Assembly: GCA_919901335.1 (NCBI GenBank)
Contig: CAKKOZ010000006.1
Location: 2,039 to 18,239, forward strand
Direction of reading: 5' to 3'
Source of the DNA: Nitrospiria bacterium
Lineage (GTDB): Bacteria; Nitrospirota; Nitrospiria; JACQBZ01
DNA length: 16,201 nucleotides
Shown here one piece after another: positions 1-8,568 of the stretch; within the stretch, counting starts at the first letter, position 1, and the number at the start of each line of letters is the position of its first letter. The notes below the pieces were generated by a model, which searched no databases, was not told the origin of the DNA, and worked only from the letters and a program-made list of their open reading frames with translations. A program made the position numbers and the translations under genes.

Positions 1-941
1 GGAATTTTAACGGCATCGTTTTTGTGACCGACCTTGATCGTAACGTTGGCCGTCATTCCCGGCTTGAGTTTAAGGTCAGGATTTCTGACCCGGATGATCG
101 CGTCATAGGTCACGACATTCTGGACGATGAGCGGCTGATTGTAGATGTCGTGGACCTTTCCATGAAACGGACTTTCGGGATAAGCGTCCACCGTGAACTC
201 GGCCTCCTGGCCCACCCGGACCTTTCCGATATCGGCCTCGTCCACGCTGGTATCAATCTGCATCTCGGTCAGGTCCTGTGCGATCGTGAAAAGGGTCGGG
301 GCCTGAAGCGAGGCCGCCACGGTCTGGCCCACATCCACGTTACGGGAGATGACGATCCCGTCCACCGGCGACCGGATCGTGGTGTAACGGAGATTGGTCT
401 CGGCGAGACGGAGGGATGCCTGATCCTGCATGACCTGAGCCTCGGCGGCCTTCAGTCCGGCAACGGCGAAGTCATAAGCGGTCTGCGCGGCATCCTTGTC
501 ACTTTGGGAAACCAGATTTTTTGAAAGAAGCTCCTCCATCCGGCCGAGGTTGCGCTTGGCATCCGACGCGACCACCCGCGCCTTCTCCGCGTTGGCCTCC
601 TCATTCGCCAGCTTCGCACGGGCCTGCTCCAGCTGTGCTTGAAGAAGTGACGGATCGATCTGGGCCACGATCTGGTTCTTTTTTACACGAGAGTTGAAAT
701 CGGCGAAGAGCTGTTGAATCGTTCCGGAAACCTGGCTTCCCACCTGAACCGTAACGACCGCGTTGACCTTTCCGGTCGCCGAAACGGCGGCGGTGATCTC
801 ACCCTTCCCGATCTTCGCGGTCTTGTACTGAGCGGCCGTCTCATCGCCCCGGAAGAAGACGAACCCCGCGAAGATAACGATGATCAGAAGACCGGCGAGA
901 AGGAACCCCTTTTTTCTAAACAGCTCAAAGAAGCGCATCAT
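1..941 (-). CDS. macA: MacA-like periplasmic adaptor subunit (3' end cut by window edge)
   Basis: Membrane-fusion (adaptor) protein that would bridge an inner-membrane transporter and a TolC-type channel. 313 residues are visible and the frame is still open at position 1; family members are about 380-400 residues. An N-terminal membrane anchor spans residues 13-30. A biotinyl-lipoyl-like half around 65-97 (VGSQVSGTI, then VAQID) is followed by an alpha-helical hairpin at about 98-185 rich in Ala, Gln and Glu, then the second lipoyl half (TTIRSPVDGIVISRNVDVGQ). The GQTVAASLQAPTLFTIA stretch and NVVTYDA at 275-281 are typical of the MacA branch that works with the ABC transporter MacB, rather than of RND adaptors. 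Start: two consecutive ATG codons at 941 and 938; GGAG lies 6 bases before the first. It begins 13 bp after the TolC-type gene upstream. MacB is expected just beyond the left edge, which I cannot see. Sure of adaptor, fairly sure of MacA type. Confidence 0.88.
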   Translation of the reverse strand, partial: MMRFFELFRKKGFLLAGLLIIVIFAGFVFFRGDETAAQYKTAKIGKGEITAAVSATGKVNAVVTVQVGSQVSGTIQQLFADFNSRVKKNQIVAQIDPSLLQAQLEQARAKLANEEANAEKARVVASDAKRNLGRMEELLSKNLVSQSDKDAAQTAYDFAVAGLKAAEAQVMQDQASLRLAETNLRYTTIRSPVDGIVISRNVDVGQTVAASLQAPTLFTIAQDLTEMQIDTSVDEADIGKVRVGQEAEFTVDAYPESPFHGKVHDIYNQPLIVQNVVTYDAIIRVRNPDLKLKPGMTANVTIKVGHKNDAVKI

Positions 942-954
942 GATTGTCTCCGCA

Positions 955-2253
955 TTATTCTCTACGACCCACCGCCTTCTGCAGCCGGGATTCGGCAACC
1001 CGGTAGTCATAGAGAGCCTGGATCTGCGAGGTCTTGGCATTGGTCAGCAGCACCTGGGCATCGGTCCGCTCCACGGAAGCGCCCAGGCCGGCCAGGAAGC
1101 GTCCGTTGGCCAGGTCAAGGTTTTCCTCGGCCTGGCGAACCACGATCTCCGATGTAAGAACCCGCTCTTCGGCCTCTTTGAGATTTGAAAAGGCCTGGTG
1201 GACCTCCAGGATAATATTTTGTCGAAGCATTTCTTCATTCGCACCGGTCACGACCCAATGGGCCCGAGCCTCGGCAATCTGGGATTGCGTCAGGTAGCCG
1301 GAGAAAATGGGGATGGTCAAGTTCAGCCCCACGTCCCAATTCCAGGCCAATGGAAAGTCCTGTCCGCGATAGGTGTAGTCCGCGACGCCGAAGAGAACCG
1401 GGAAATGATTCCGTTGGGCGGAGCGAACCGATGCCTCCGCCGCCCGTCGCTGCGCCGAAAAGGACAGCAGTTCCGGCCGATTCGTCAGCGCCGTCTGAAT
1501 GGCCTGATCTTCGAAGATCTCGACTTTTTTGAAACTCAGCAGGTCTTCCAGCTCGCCGATCGGACGGTCGGGCGCGCCCATCGTGTTGGCCAACGTAACC
1601 CGGGTTATCGTCTCAGCACTTCGGGCCCTGATGAGGTCGAGCCGCGCATTGGTAAGGTCCACTTCCGCCTTCGTAACGTCGAACCGCGCGCGGGTGCCCG
1701 CCTGGTGGAATCCTTCGACCTGCTCAAGATGTTGCTCGAACTGTCGGACCGTCTCCTCACGGACCTGAACCAGACGCCGGGCCTCCAGAAGACCGAAGTA
1801 GGCCACCTTGACGTTGACCACGACGGTTTGACGGGAGGCCTCTTCACTCAAGTCACTTCCCCGCAGGTTTTCTCGGGCCGATTCCAGCTCAGCGCCGGTC
1901 TTCCCAAAATCGAAGATCCGCTGCTGAAGCGAGAGACTTGCCAGGTAGTTGTTAAACGACGTACGGGAGGTCCCCGAAGGCGTGGATGAGGCGGCAGCCC
2001 GATTGTAATCGGACTGGAGATCGAGTCGGGGGAAGAAATTCGCCCGGGCCTCTCCCACTCGTGCCCGCTGAACGTACAAAGCTCCCCGCGCGGCCAGAAG
2101 ACTGGGATGGCGACCGAGCCCGGTCTCGACGGCCTCTTGCAGCGTCAACCGGCCGACCGCTGCTGAGGGCTCCTCCGCAAAAACATGCGCTGAAAAGAGG
2201 AACACGACAACAAGAAGTCCGAAGCCGACTATTCGATGACGATCTAAGTCCAT
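955..2253 (-). CDS. TolC family outer-membrane efflux protein (second copy)
   Basis: Outer-membrane factor of 432 residues that would form the trimeric exit duct of a tripartite pump. An N-terminal signal peptide is visible: charged start, hydrophobic core at residues 9-21 and a likely cleavage after AHVFA at 26. The rest has the two-repeat OEP layout: long amphipathic helices rich in Ala, Glu and Arg with beta-strand segments such as NNYLASLSLQQRIFDF in the first repeat and the VGLNLTIPIFSG stretch in the second. Length fits the family. It sits 33 bp after the RND permease and 13 bp before the MacA-like gene, so it could serve either system. A second, clearly different TolC-type protein is encoded at 6545-7858. 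ATG start at 2253 has only a weak GAG upstream. Substrate unknown. Confidence 0.93.
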   Translation of the reverse strand: MDLDRHRIVGFGLLVVVFLFSAHVFAEEPSAAVGRLTLQEAVETGLGRHPSLLAARGALYVQRARVGEARANFFPRLDLQSDYNRAAASSTPSGTSRTSFNNYLASLSLQQRIFDFGKTGAELESARENLRGSDLSEEASRQTVVVNVKVAYFGLLEARRLVQVREETVRQFEQHLEQVEGFHQAGTRARFDVTKAEVDLTNARLDLIRARSAETITRVTLANTMGAPDRPIGELEDLLSFKKVEIFEDQAIQTALTNRPELLSFSAQRRAAEASVRSAQRNHFPVLFGVADYTYRGQDFPLAWNWDVGLNLTIPIFSGYLTQSQIAEARAHWVVTGANEEMLRQNIILEVHQAFSNLKEAEERVLTSEIVVRQAEENLDLANGRFLAGLGASVERTDAQVLLTNAKTSQIQALYDYRVAESRLQKAVGRRE

Positions 2254-2286
2254 GTCATCATCTCATGATTCACGGATTGGATAAGG

Positions 2287-5200
2287 TCATTCTTTTCCCC
2301 GGATGAGCTCCGCCTCTGCTATGGCAGTCTCCGCTTCCGATACGGACTGACGTCGGCGGGCCAGGAGGGTATAGGCCGTCGGGATGATGAACAAGGTCAG
2401 CAGTGTGCCGAGCAGCAGGCCTCCGACGATCACCCAGCCGATCTGCTGACGGGATTCGGCGCCGGCGCCGGTCGCCAGGGCCAGGGGAATTGCGCCTAAG
2501 ATCATGGCGGCCGTCGTCATCAGAATGGGGCGCAAGCGCAGCGCGGCGGCCTCGATCACCGCTTCGTGGACCTCCCGACCGCGTTCCTGTAACTGGTTGG
2601 CGAATTCCACGATCAGAATCCCGTTCTTTGCGATCAGGCCGACCAGCATCACCAGGCCGATCTGGCTGTAAACATTCAGCGTGCCGCCGGTCAGCTTAAG
2701 CGACAGCAGCGCGCCGGCGATGGCCAGCGGGACGGTAAGCATAATAATGAAGGGGTCTATAAAACTTTCGAACTGCGCCGCCAGCACCAGATAGAGGAAG
2801 GCCAGGGCCAGCACGAAGGCCAGATACATGCTTGCGCCCGATTCTCTGAACTCGCGCGACTGTCCGTCCAGCGCCGTTTGTGCATCGGCCGACAACCCAT
2901 CCGCGGCGGCCCTCTCCATGAAGGCCAGCGCGTCGCCCAAGGCGACGCCGGGCGCAAGGTTGGCCGAAATGGTTGCGGAGCGCAGGCGGTTGAAGTGGTT
3001 CAGCTCCTTCGGCGCCACGGTTTCCGTGACCTTCACGAGGTTGGCCAACTGCACGAGTTGTCCGTCCGTTCCCCGCACGTAGATGGCGGTCAGATCGTCG
3101 GGATTCGTGCGGTCTTTGTCCGCCAGCTTGACGATGACGTCGTACTGCTCGCCTTCCCGCTTGAATCGGGTCACCTGCCGGCCGCCGAGCAGCGTCTCCA
3201 GGGTGCGGCCGACCGCTTCCACCTCGACGCCGACATCCGCCGTCTTTTCGCGATTCAGTTTCACGGTCAATTGCGGTTTGTTCAATTTCAGGTCGGAGTC
3301 CATGTTGACGAGGCCCGGAAAGGTGCGGGCCTTGGCTAACAGCTTGTCGATCATGGTTTGCAGCTCGGCATAGCTGCTCGCCTGCACCACGAACATGACG
3401 GGCGGATTACGGAAGCTCTGGCCGAGCGACGGCGGATTGACCGGGAAGGCCAGGACGCCCGGCAGCCCGAACATTTTGGGCATCAGGTCCCCCACAATCT
3501 GCTGCTGCTTGCGCTCCCGTTCCGACCAGGGCTTGAGCATGACAAACGAGAAAGCCGACGTGACCGGATTGGGCCGTTCCAGACCCGGAGCAACGACCAT
3601 GAAATAGGTCCTGATCTCCGGCACCTGTGCGTATAACCCTTCCACACGCCGTGCATAGCTGTCGGTATAGGCCATGGTCGCCCCTTCGGGCGCCAGCAGG
3701 ACGCCGATGATGATGCCGCGATCTTCCAGCGGCGCCAGCTCGGACTTGAGCGTGGTGAAGAGCACGACAATCACGCCCGCAGCCGCCAGCCCCAGCGATA
3801 GAATAAACACGCGGTGGTTCAAGGAACGGGTCAAGAGCGTCTTATAACCGGCATTGAGCCGGTTCATCCACGCTTCGATCAGCCGATAGATCCGGCCGTG
3901 CTGGCGTTCATGGCGCAACAGCTTCGAGCACATCATGGGAGTCAGGGTCAGGGCGACGAATCCGGACACAATCACGGCCCCGGATACCGTCAGCGCGAAT
4001 TCCCGAAACAGACGTCCGGTCGTGCCGGTCATGAAAGCGACCGGGACGAAGACCGCCGCCACCGTGACCGTCATCGCCAGGACGGCAAAGGCGATCTCTT
4101 TACTGCCTTCGAAGGCCGCCTGGACCGGAGGCATGCCGTGCTCGATCCGGCGGTAGATGTTCTCCAGCATCACGATCGCATCGTCGACGACCAGCCCGAT
4201 CGCCAGCACCAGCGCCAGCAAGGTAAGGACGTTCACGGTGAAGCCCAGGGCGTAGACGAAGATGAACGCGCCTATCAGGGATACGGGAATCGTCACGAAC
4301 GGGATCAGCGTGGCGCGCCCCGACCGAAGAAAGAGGAAAATGACCAGGACCACCAGGATCAGCGCTTCAGCCAGGGTCTCAAAAACCGATTGGATCGACT
4401 CATCGATGAAGACCGAGCTGTCGAAGCCGATCTGGAGTTTCATGCCGTCGGGCAGCGCATCCATCAGTTTGGGCAGCTCCGCCTTGACGGCCTTGGCGAC
4501 GGCCAGCGTGTTGGCGGTGGATTGTTTGACCACGCCCACGCCGACGGCGGGGTTGCCGTTGACCCGCACCGTGTTACGGTCGTCGGCGGCGCCGAGTTCG
4601 GCGTACCCCACGTCGCGCAGGCGCACCGGATAGTCATTGACCTGACGGATGATGAGTTGATCGAACTCTTCCGGCGTGCGCAGATCGGTCTCCATCAGGA
4701 CGGTGAATTCCCGCTGACGGCTTTCGATCCGGCCCGACGGCACTTCGATATTTTGCCGGCGCAGGGCGTTTTCGACGTCCAGCGGGGTGAGCCCGTAGGC
4801 CGCCAGCCGCTCCCGATCCAGCCATAAGCGCATGGCGTAACGGCGCTCGCCGCCGATGATGACGCTGGCGACACCCGGCAGCGTCTGCAGGCGGTCTTTT
4901 ACGTATCGGTCGGCATAATCGGTGATCTCGAGCGGCGTATGCCGTTCGCTGGAGAAGGCCAGCCAGAGAAAGGGAAACGCATCCGCCTCGATCTTGGCGA
5001 TGACCGGTTCTTCCGTTTCATCCGGGAGCCGCCCGCGGATGCGGGAAACACGGTCGCGCACGTCGTTCGCGGAGGCCTCAATGTCCCGGTCCAGTGTAAA
5101 CTCGATGCTGATTTGACTGACCTCTTCACGGCTGGCCGACTTCATCACCCGGATTCCCTCGATACCGGCGAGCGAATCTTCCAGCGGCTGGGTGATCTGG

Positions 5201-5382
5201 CTTTCAACGATTTCGGCGGTCGCGCCGGGATAAACGGTGCGCACCGAGACAATCGGCGGGTCGATGTTGGGATATTCCCGGACGGCCAGGCGTGTGTAGG
5301 CGATGATGCCGATCAGAATCAGCATCAGACTCATGACGGTCGCGAGCACCGGACGGCGGATTGAAATATCGGGGAGCATCAT
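2287..5382 (-). CDS. RND efflux permease, HAE1 (AcrB-like) family
   Basis: Inner-membrane proton-driven pump subunit of 1031 residues, the normal size for AcrB/MexB-type permeases. TM1 is at residues 11-30, followed by a first large periplasmic domain; TM2-TM6 occupy about 335-485; a second periplasmic domain lies at about 550-845; the last TM group covers about 853-1008. The proton-relay acids are present in TM4 (GLVVDDAIVMLENI, Asp400 and Asp401), as is the TM10 lysine (GLIAKNGILIVEF, Lys919). GRLFREFALTVSGAV in the middle is typical of HAE1 pumps and argues against heavy-metal HME pumps. ATG at 5382 has GGAG 8 bases upstream, and the gene follows its adaptor after 15 bp. The HAE1 family exports drugs, dyes, solvents or lipids; the actual substrate cannot be read from sequence. 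Confidence 0.96.
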   Translation of the reverse strand: MMLPDISIRRPVLATVMSLMLILIGIIAYTRLAVREYPNIDPPIVSVRTVYPGATAEIVESQITQPLEDSLAGIEGIRVMKSASREEVSQISIEFTLDRDIEASANDVRDRVSRIRGRLPDETEEPVIAKIEADAFPFLWLAFSSERHTPLEITDYADRYVKDRLQTLPGVASVIIGGERRYAMRLWLDRERLAAYGLTPLDVENALRRQNIEVPSGRIESRQREFTVLMETDLRTPEEFDQLIIRQVNDYPVRLRDVGYAELGAADDRNTVRVNGNPAVGVGVVKQSTANTLAVAKAVKAELPKLMDALPDGMKLQIGFDSSVFIDESIQSVFETLAEALILVVLVIFLFLRSGRATLIPFVTIPVSLIGAFIFVYALGFTVNVLTLLALVLAIGLVVDDAIVMLENIYRRIEHGMPPVQAAFEGSKEIAFAVLAMTVTVAAVFVPVAFMTGTTGRLFREFALTVSGAVIVSGFVALTLTPMMCSKLLRHERQHGRIYRLIEAWMNRLNAGYKTLLTRSLNHRVFILSLGLAAAGVIVVLFTTLKSELAPLEDRGIIIGVLLAPEGATMAYTDSYARRVEGLYAQVPEIRTYFMVVAPGLERPNPVTSAFSFVMLKPWSERERKQQQIVGDLMPKMFGLPGVLAFPVNPPSLGQSFRNPPVMFVVQASSYAELQTMIDKLLAKARTFPGLVNMDSDLKLNKPQLTVKLNREKTADVGVEVEAVGRTLETLLGGRQVTRFKREGEQYDVIVKLADKDRTNPDDLTAIYVRGTDGQLVQLANLVKVTETVAPKELNHFNRLRSATISANLAPGVALGDALAFMERAAADGLSADAQTALDGQSREFRESGASMYLAFVLALAFLYLVLAAQFESFIDPFIIMLTVPLAIAGALLSLKLTGGTLNVYSQIGLVMLVGLIAKNGILIVEFANQLQERGREVHEAVIEAAALRLRPILMTTAAMILGAIPLALATGAGAESRQQIGWVIVGGLLLGTLLTLFIIPTAYTLLARRRQSVSEAETAIAEAELIRGKE

Positions 5383-5397
5383 GGTGATTTCTCCGAG

Positions 5398-6504
5398 CTA
5401 CGGTTTTTCCGCAGCGGGGACTTCGGGTTTTGCAGCCGAGGGATCGATCACCATGACCGGCGCCCCCTCAAAGATTTTTGTCTGCCCGCCGGTCACGACC
5501 GTGTCATTAGTGCGCAGGCCCTCGACGATCTCGACAAGCCCCTCCAGCCGCCGGCCGATCTTGACCTTGGTTAGGGCGGCCTTGCCGTCCACAATGCGGT
5601 AGACGAACTGATCCTGCCCCATCGGCACCAGGGCCTGTTCCGGGATCAGGATTGCGTTCGGGCGTTTGGCCAGCACCAGTTTCACGCGGGCGAACATACC
5701 GGGGCGCAGATCGCCGCGCGGGTTAGGGACATGGGCCCTCAAAAGAATCGTCCGTGACGCGTCATCGATTCGGGGGTCGATGGCGTATATTTGGCCCTCA
5801 AACATCCGCTCCGGCATGGCATCCGCCTGGAGATTCACCGTCTGCCCCGTATGGACCCGTCCCAGATAAACTTCCGGGATGCGGAAATCGATTTTTATTG
5901 CGCCGATGTCTTCCAGATTAACGATCGCCTGTCCCGGCTGGACGTAACCGCCCGGGCTGACCAGGCGGAGTCCGAGCCGGCCTGAAAACGGCGCCCGGAG
6001 CGTCGTTTTGTCCAACCGGGCCTGGAACAGGGCGAGGTTCGCCTGAGACTCCCTCAGCTTCGCCACAATCTCATCATAGGCCTGCGGGCTGAGCAGCTTC
6101 TCCTCGTTCAACTGCCTGGCGCGGTCGTAATTCATCTGGTTGAGATGGAACACGGCGCCGGCCTGCTCCGCTTGGGCCTTATATTCCGCAGGATCGATGC
6201 GGACCAGAACGGATCCGTCCTGGACCGCCTGGCCCTCGGAAAAATCAATGCCGATGATCCTGCCGGCGATTTCGGAACGGATCACGACGGATTCATTGGC
6301 CTGAAGCGTTCCGACCGTCTCGACCTCTTCAGATACGGTGCCGGCCTTCACCGGCGCGGCCTCAACCGGCATGGCGCGCGGACCGCCGGAACTCCCTTGT
6401 TGGTCCACGCCGTTTTCAGCACGATGGGTCACACCCCACACCGTGACGGCAACGACGGCAATAACGACCATGATCCAGAATAAGCGATTCGAACGATTGA
6501 TCAT
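5398..6504 (-). CDS. RND periplasmic adaptor subunit (MFP/HlyD family)
   Basis: Adaptor of 368 residues for the adjacent RND permease. A single N-terminal anchor is at residues 9-24 (no lipobox cysteine seen). The first lipoyl half is at about 72-104 (IRSEIAGRIIGIDFSEGQAV, then LVRID); a rather short helical hairpin follows at about 107-165; the second lipoyl half is LRAPFSGRLGLRLVSPGGYV near 169-188. The beta-barrel domain includes IDPRIDDASRTILLRAHVPN and LRPGMFARVKL, both family hallmarks; the membrane-proximal domain includes IPEQALVP. The C-terminus is Pro/Ala/Lys-rich. The gene lies between a TolC-type gene (40 bp upstream) and the permease (15 bp downstream), the classic order OMF-MFP-RND. 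A G-rich run sits 3-8 bases before the ATG. Adaptor identity is secure; substrate unknown. Confidence 0.95.
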   Translation of the reverse strand: MINRSNRLFWIMVVIAVVAVTVWGVTHRAENGVDQQGSSGGPRAMPVEAAPVKAGTVSEEVETVGTLQANESVVIRSEIAGRIIGIDFSEGQAVQDGSVLVRIDPAEYKAQAEQAGAVFHLNQMNYDRARQLNEEKLLSPQAYDEIVAKLRESQANLALFQARLDKTTLRAPFSGRLGLRLVSPGGYVQPGQAIVNLEDIGAIKIDFRIPEVYLGRVHTGQTVNLQADAMPERMFEGQIYAIDPRIDDASRTILLRAHVPNPRGDLRPGMFARVKLVLAKRPNAILIPEQALVPMGQDQFVYRIVDGKAALTKVKIGRRLEGLVEIVEGLRTNDTVVTGGQTKIFEGAPVMVIDPSAAKPEVPAAEKP

Positions 6505-6544
6505 TTTCCCCCGCCCGGATGTTGTTTGAACGCGGTTCCAAGCG

Positions 6545-7858
6545 CTACATGTTTTTCTGTGTTTCCTCCAGCACCCCGGAAAGAAAGATGCCGATTTTAC
6601 GCTGGAGATTCAGGATCGCCAGATGCCGGGTATACGTCGCCCCGATTACATCCCGTTCCGCCTCGATCAGCGTTTGATTCGCGTCGAGCAAATCGATATG
6701 GGTTGATGAGCCGAAGGTGAATTGCTTCGACACCATCTCATAGTTTTCATCGGCAAACCGGACCTGCTCCTCCCGGGACTGCAGAACACGGGTCGCGGCC
6801 TCCAGGTTCAGCGAGGCCTGGGTCACTTCGAGGTCCACCCGCTTTTTTAATCGGGCCGTCTCCAGGCGACCCGACTCAAGCCGGGATCGGGCCTGGGCCA
6901 TCTCGGCCCGACGAAGGCCTCCTTCGAAAACCGGAAATTCCAGTTTCGCCCCGATGACCCAGCCCTGATCAATGAAAAAGGTGGATCGGGGATCCTGGTT
7001 CCGGCTGAAGTACGTGCCATCAAGAGAGAGACTGGGCAGAAAATTTCCACGGGCAAAGACCACCCCTTCCTTTGCGATCTCCTCCTGAAGACGGCTTCGA
7101 TGGACATCCTCGCGCGAATCAAGCGCCGCCGTCAGCAGTCCGGAGCCGGTCTCGCCCGGTATTTTAGGAACGGACGGCTCGCTGATTTCAGCATCGTCCG
7201 GAAGCCCGGATAGAATATCGAGCTCCCGTTTTTTGACCGCCGCATCATTTTCGAGGGCCACCCGATCGGCCTGTGCGCGCGCAAGTTCCGCTTGTGCGCG
7301 CAGCAAAACCGATTGAGTCACCTCACCCACCTTGTACCGCAATTCGGACAGACGGCGATGTTCTTGGAGACGCTCCACATTTCTTTGCTGGGACTCCAGG
7401 CTCTTCTGGGCCTCAAGCCGTCCGTAGTACACCTCGGCGACATGGAACAGCATCGATTCGATTGAGAGGTCATGGTTTTTCTTGGCCACCTCGATGCCTC
7501 GTTTCGCGATCCGGATCCCGGCCGCGCCTTTTCCCCCTGCATATAACGGCTGCTCCAACGTCACCTCGATTCCGTAGCTGTGCTCAGGCTGGAGAATGAC
7601 CGTTGAGTTTCCCAGGTCGCGACTTTTTTCGGGATAGCGATTGTACGTGCCGCTCAAGGTCACTTTCGGCATCACCGCGGAAAAGGCCCGCTGTTTTTCT
7701 TCCTCCGACTGGCGAATGCCTTCCCGGGCGATCTGGACCTCTTCGTTTTTCTGAAGCGCAATGGAATAGGTCTGGTTCAGCGAAAAAGTCTCACCGTAAA
7801 CGCTCTGGACGCCTAACAGCACGAACGGCAAGACACCGGCCGATATTCTTTTGATCAT
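6545..7858 (-). CDS. TolC family outer-membrane efflux protein (first copy)
   Basis: Outer-membrane channel of 437 residues, first gene of the efflux block. The signal peptide has KR at 3-4, a hydrophobic core at 6-17 and likely cleavage after VYG at 22. Two OEP repeats follow; typical strand/helix segments include YGIEVTLEQPLYAGGKG in the first repeat and WVIGAKLEFPVFEGGLRR in the second, each followed by long Arg/Glu/Ala-rich helices. The FGSSTHIDLLDANQTLIEAERD segment near the C-terminus is a recognisable family feature. The ATG at 7858 overlaps the thiE stop (ATGA), with GGAGG 8 bases upstream, so it is probably translated by coupling from thiE. The RND adaptor follows after 40 bp. It is the natural partner of the RND pair; the second OMF at 955-2253 may then belong to the MacA-type system. 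Confidence 0.94.
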   Translation of the reverse strand: MIKRISAGVLPFVLLGVQSVYGETFSLNQTYSIALQKNEEVQIAREGIRQSEEEKQRAFSAVMPKVTLSGTYNRYPEKSRDLGNSTVILQPEHSYGIEVTLEQPLYAGGKGAAGIRIAKRGIEVAKKNHDLSIESMLFHVAEVYYGRLEAQKSLESQQRNVERLQEHRRLSELRYKVGEVTQSVLLRAQAELARAQADRVALENDAAVKKRELDILSGLPDDAEISEPSVPKIPGETGSGLLTAALDSREDVHRSRLQEEIAKEGVVFARGNFLPSLSLDGTYFSRNQDPRSTFFIDQGWVIGAKLEFPVFEGGLRRAEMAQARSRLESGRLETARLKKRVDLEVTQASLNLEAATRVLQSREEQVRFADENYEMVSKQFTFGSSTHIDLLDANQTLIEAERDVIGATYTRHLAILNLQRKIGIFLSGVLEETQKNM

Positions 7859-8568
7859 GCCCCGCCCTCCTCTTGACCCTCTACGATGGACGAACTCGCA
7901 TTGAGAACAGCCGTCAACTCGGCCGTGGCCGCCGCCACATCCGACCGGGACAGAACAGCCGATACGACCGCAACCCCGGCAATTTTAACGGCCATCACCT
8001 GACGGATATTTACCATAGAAATTCCCCCGATGGCAATGATGGGGATGCGGACCTGACGACGAAATTGCTTCAAGGCCTCGCAGCCGAGAGGGGGCCGCGC
8101 CTGTTTCGTCGTGGACGAGAAAACGGGTCCGATCCCGAGATAATCGGCCCCGCCGGCTTCGGCCTCACACGCCTGCGGAAGCGTGTGGACCGAGACCCCG
8201 ATGATCCGCCGCGGCCCCAGAAGCGATCGAGCCGCCGACAACGGGAAATCCTCCTGCCCGAGATGAACCCCGTCGGCCTCGACGGCCAGCGCAAGATCCA
8301 CCTCGTCATTGATCACGAACGTCACGCCGCTCCGATGAGCCAGCGCCCTAAGCTCGACCGAATTGAAATAGGCATCCCGTTTGGAGAGGTCCTTCGCGCG
8401 GTATTGAATGTGCCTCACGCCGCCGGCGATCGCTGCCGCGGCCACGTCCATCAAAGATCGTCCCATTAGCGCGCTGTGATCTAAGATCAGGTAGAGACCG
8501 GAAGGCAGCCGACAGGCTTTGCCTGGGGCTGCCGCGGGGTCTGGGGGCATCGGAGAACCCATCGTCAA
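7855..8568 (-). CDS. thiE: Thiamine-phosphate synthase ThiE
   Basis: Couples HMP pyrophosphate to carboxythiazole phosphate to make thiamine phosphate; cytoplasmic TIM barrel. Motifs in order: YLILD at 26-30, IQYRAKDLSKRD at 54-65 (pyrophosphate-binding Gln, Arg, Lys), INDEVDLALAVEADGVHLGQ at 86-105 (metal-binding Asp residues), GVSVHT at 124-129, ADYLGIGPVFSSTTK at 141-155, IPIIAIGGI at 175-183 and a VVSAV phosphate-binding segment at 201-205. Residues match the active ThiE pattern rather than TenI. The start is uncertain: TTG at 8568 overlaps the accC stop (TTGA), ATG at 8562 is two codons downstream, and ATG at 8550 is also possible; none has a good Shine-Dalgarno. The first 20 residues are a Pro/Ala-rich extension. 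No other thiamine gene is in view, so it is an isolated pathway member lying between accC and efflux genes. Confidence 0.94.
   Translation of the reverse strand: MTMGSPMPPDPAAAPGKACRLPSGLYLILDHSALMGRSLMDVAAAAIAGGVRHIQYRAKDLSKRDAYFNSVELRALAHRSGVTFVINDEVDLALAVEADGVHLGQEDFPLSAARSLLGPRRIIGVSVHTLPQACEAEAGGADYLGIGPVFSSTTKQARPPLGCEALKQFRRQVRIPIIAIGGISMVNIRQVMAVKIAGVAVVSAVLSRSDVAAATAELTAVLNASSSIVEGQEEGGA

Noticed and set aside
1198..1989. Plus-strand open frame (263 codons) opposite the second TolC-type gene
   Set aside because: Low-complexity antisense composition, no family resemblance, fully covered by the TolC-type gene.
3814..4827. Long plus-strand open frame (337 codons) opposite the RND permease
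   Set aside because: Composition is rich in His, Arg, Asp, Gln and Gly with no domain, typical of an antisense frame in a GC-rich gene; the minus strand holds a complete, motif-verified permease.
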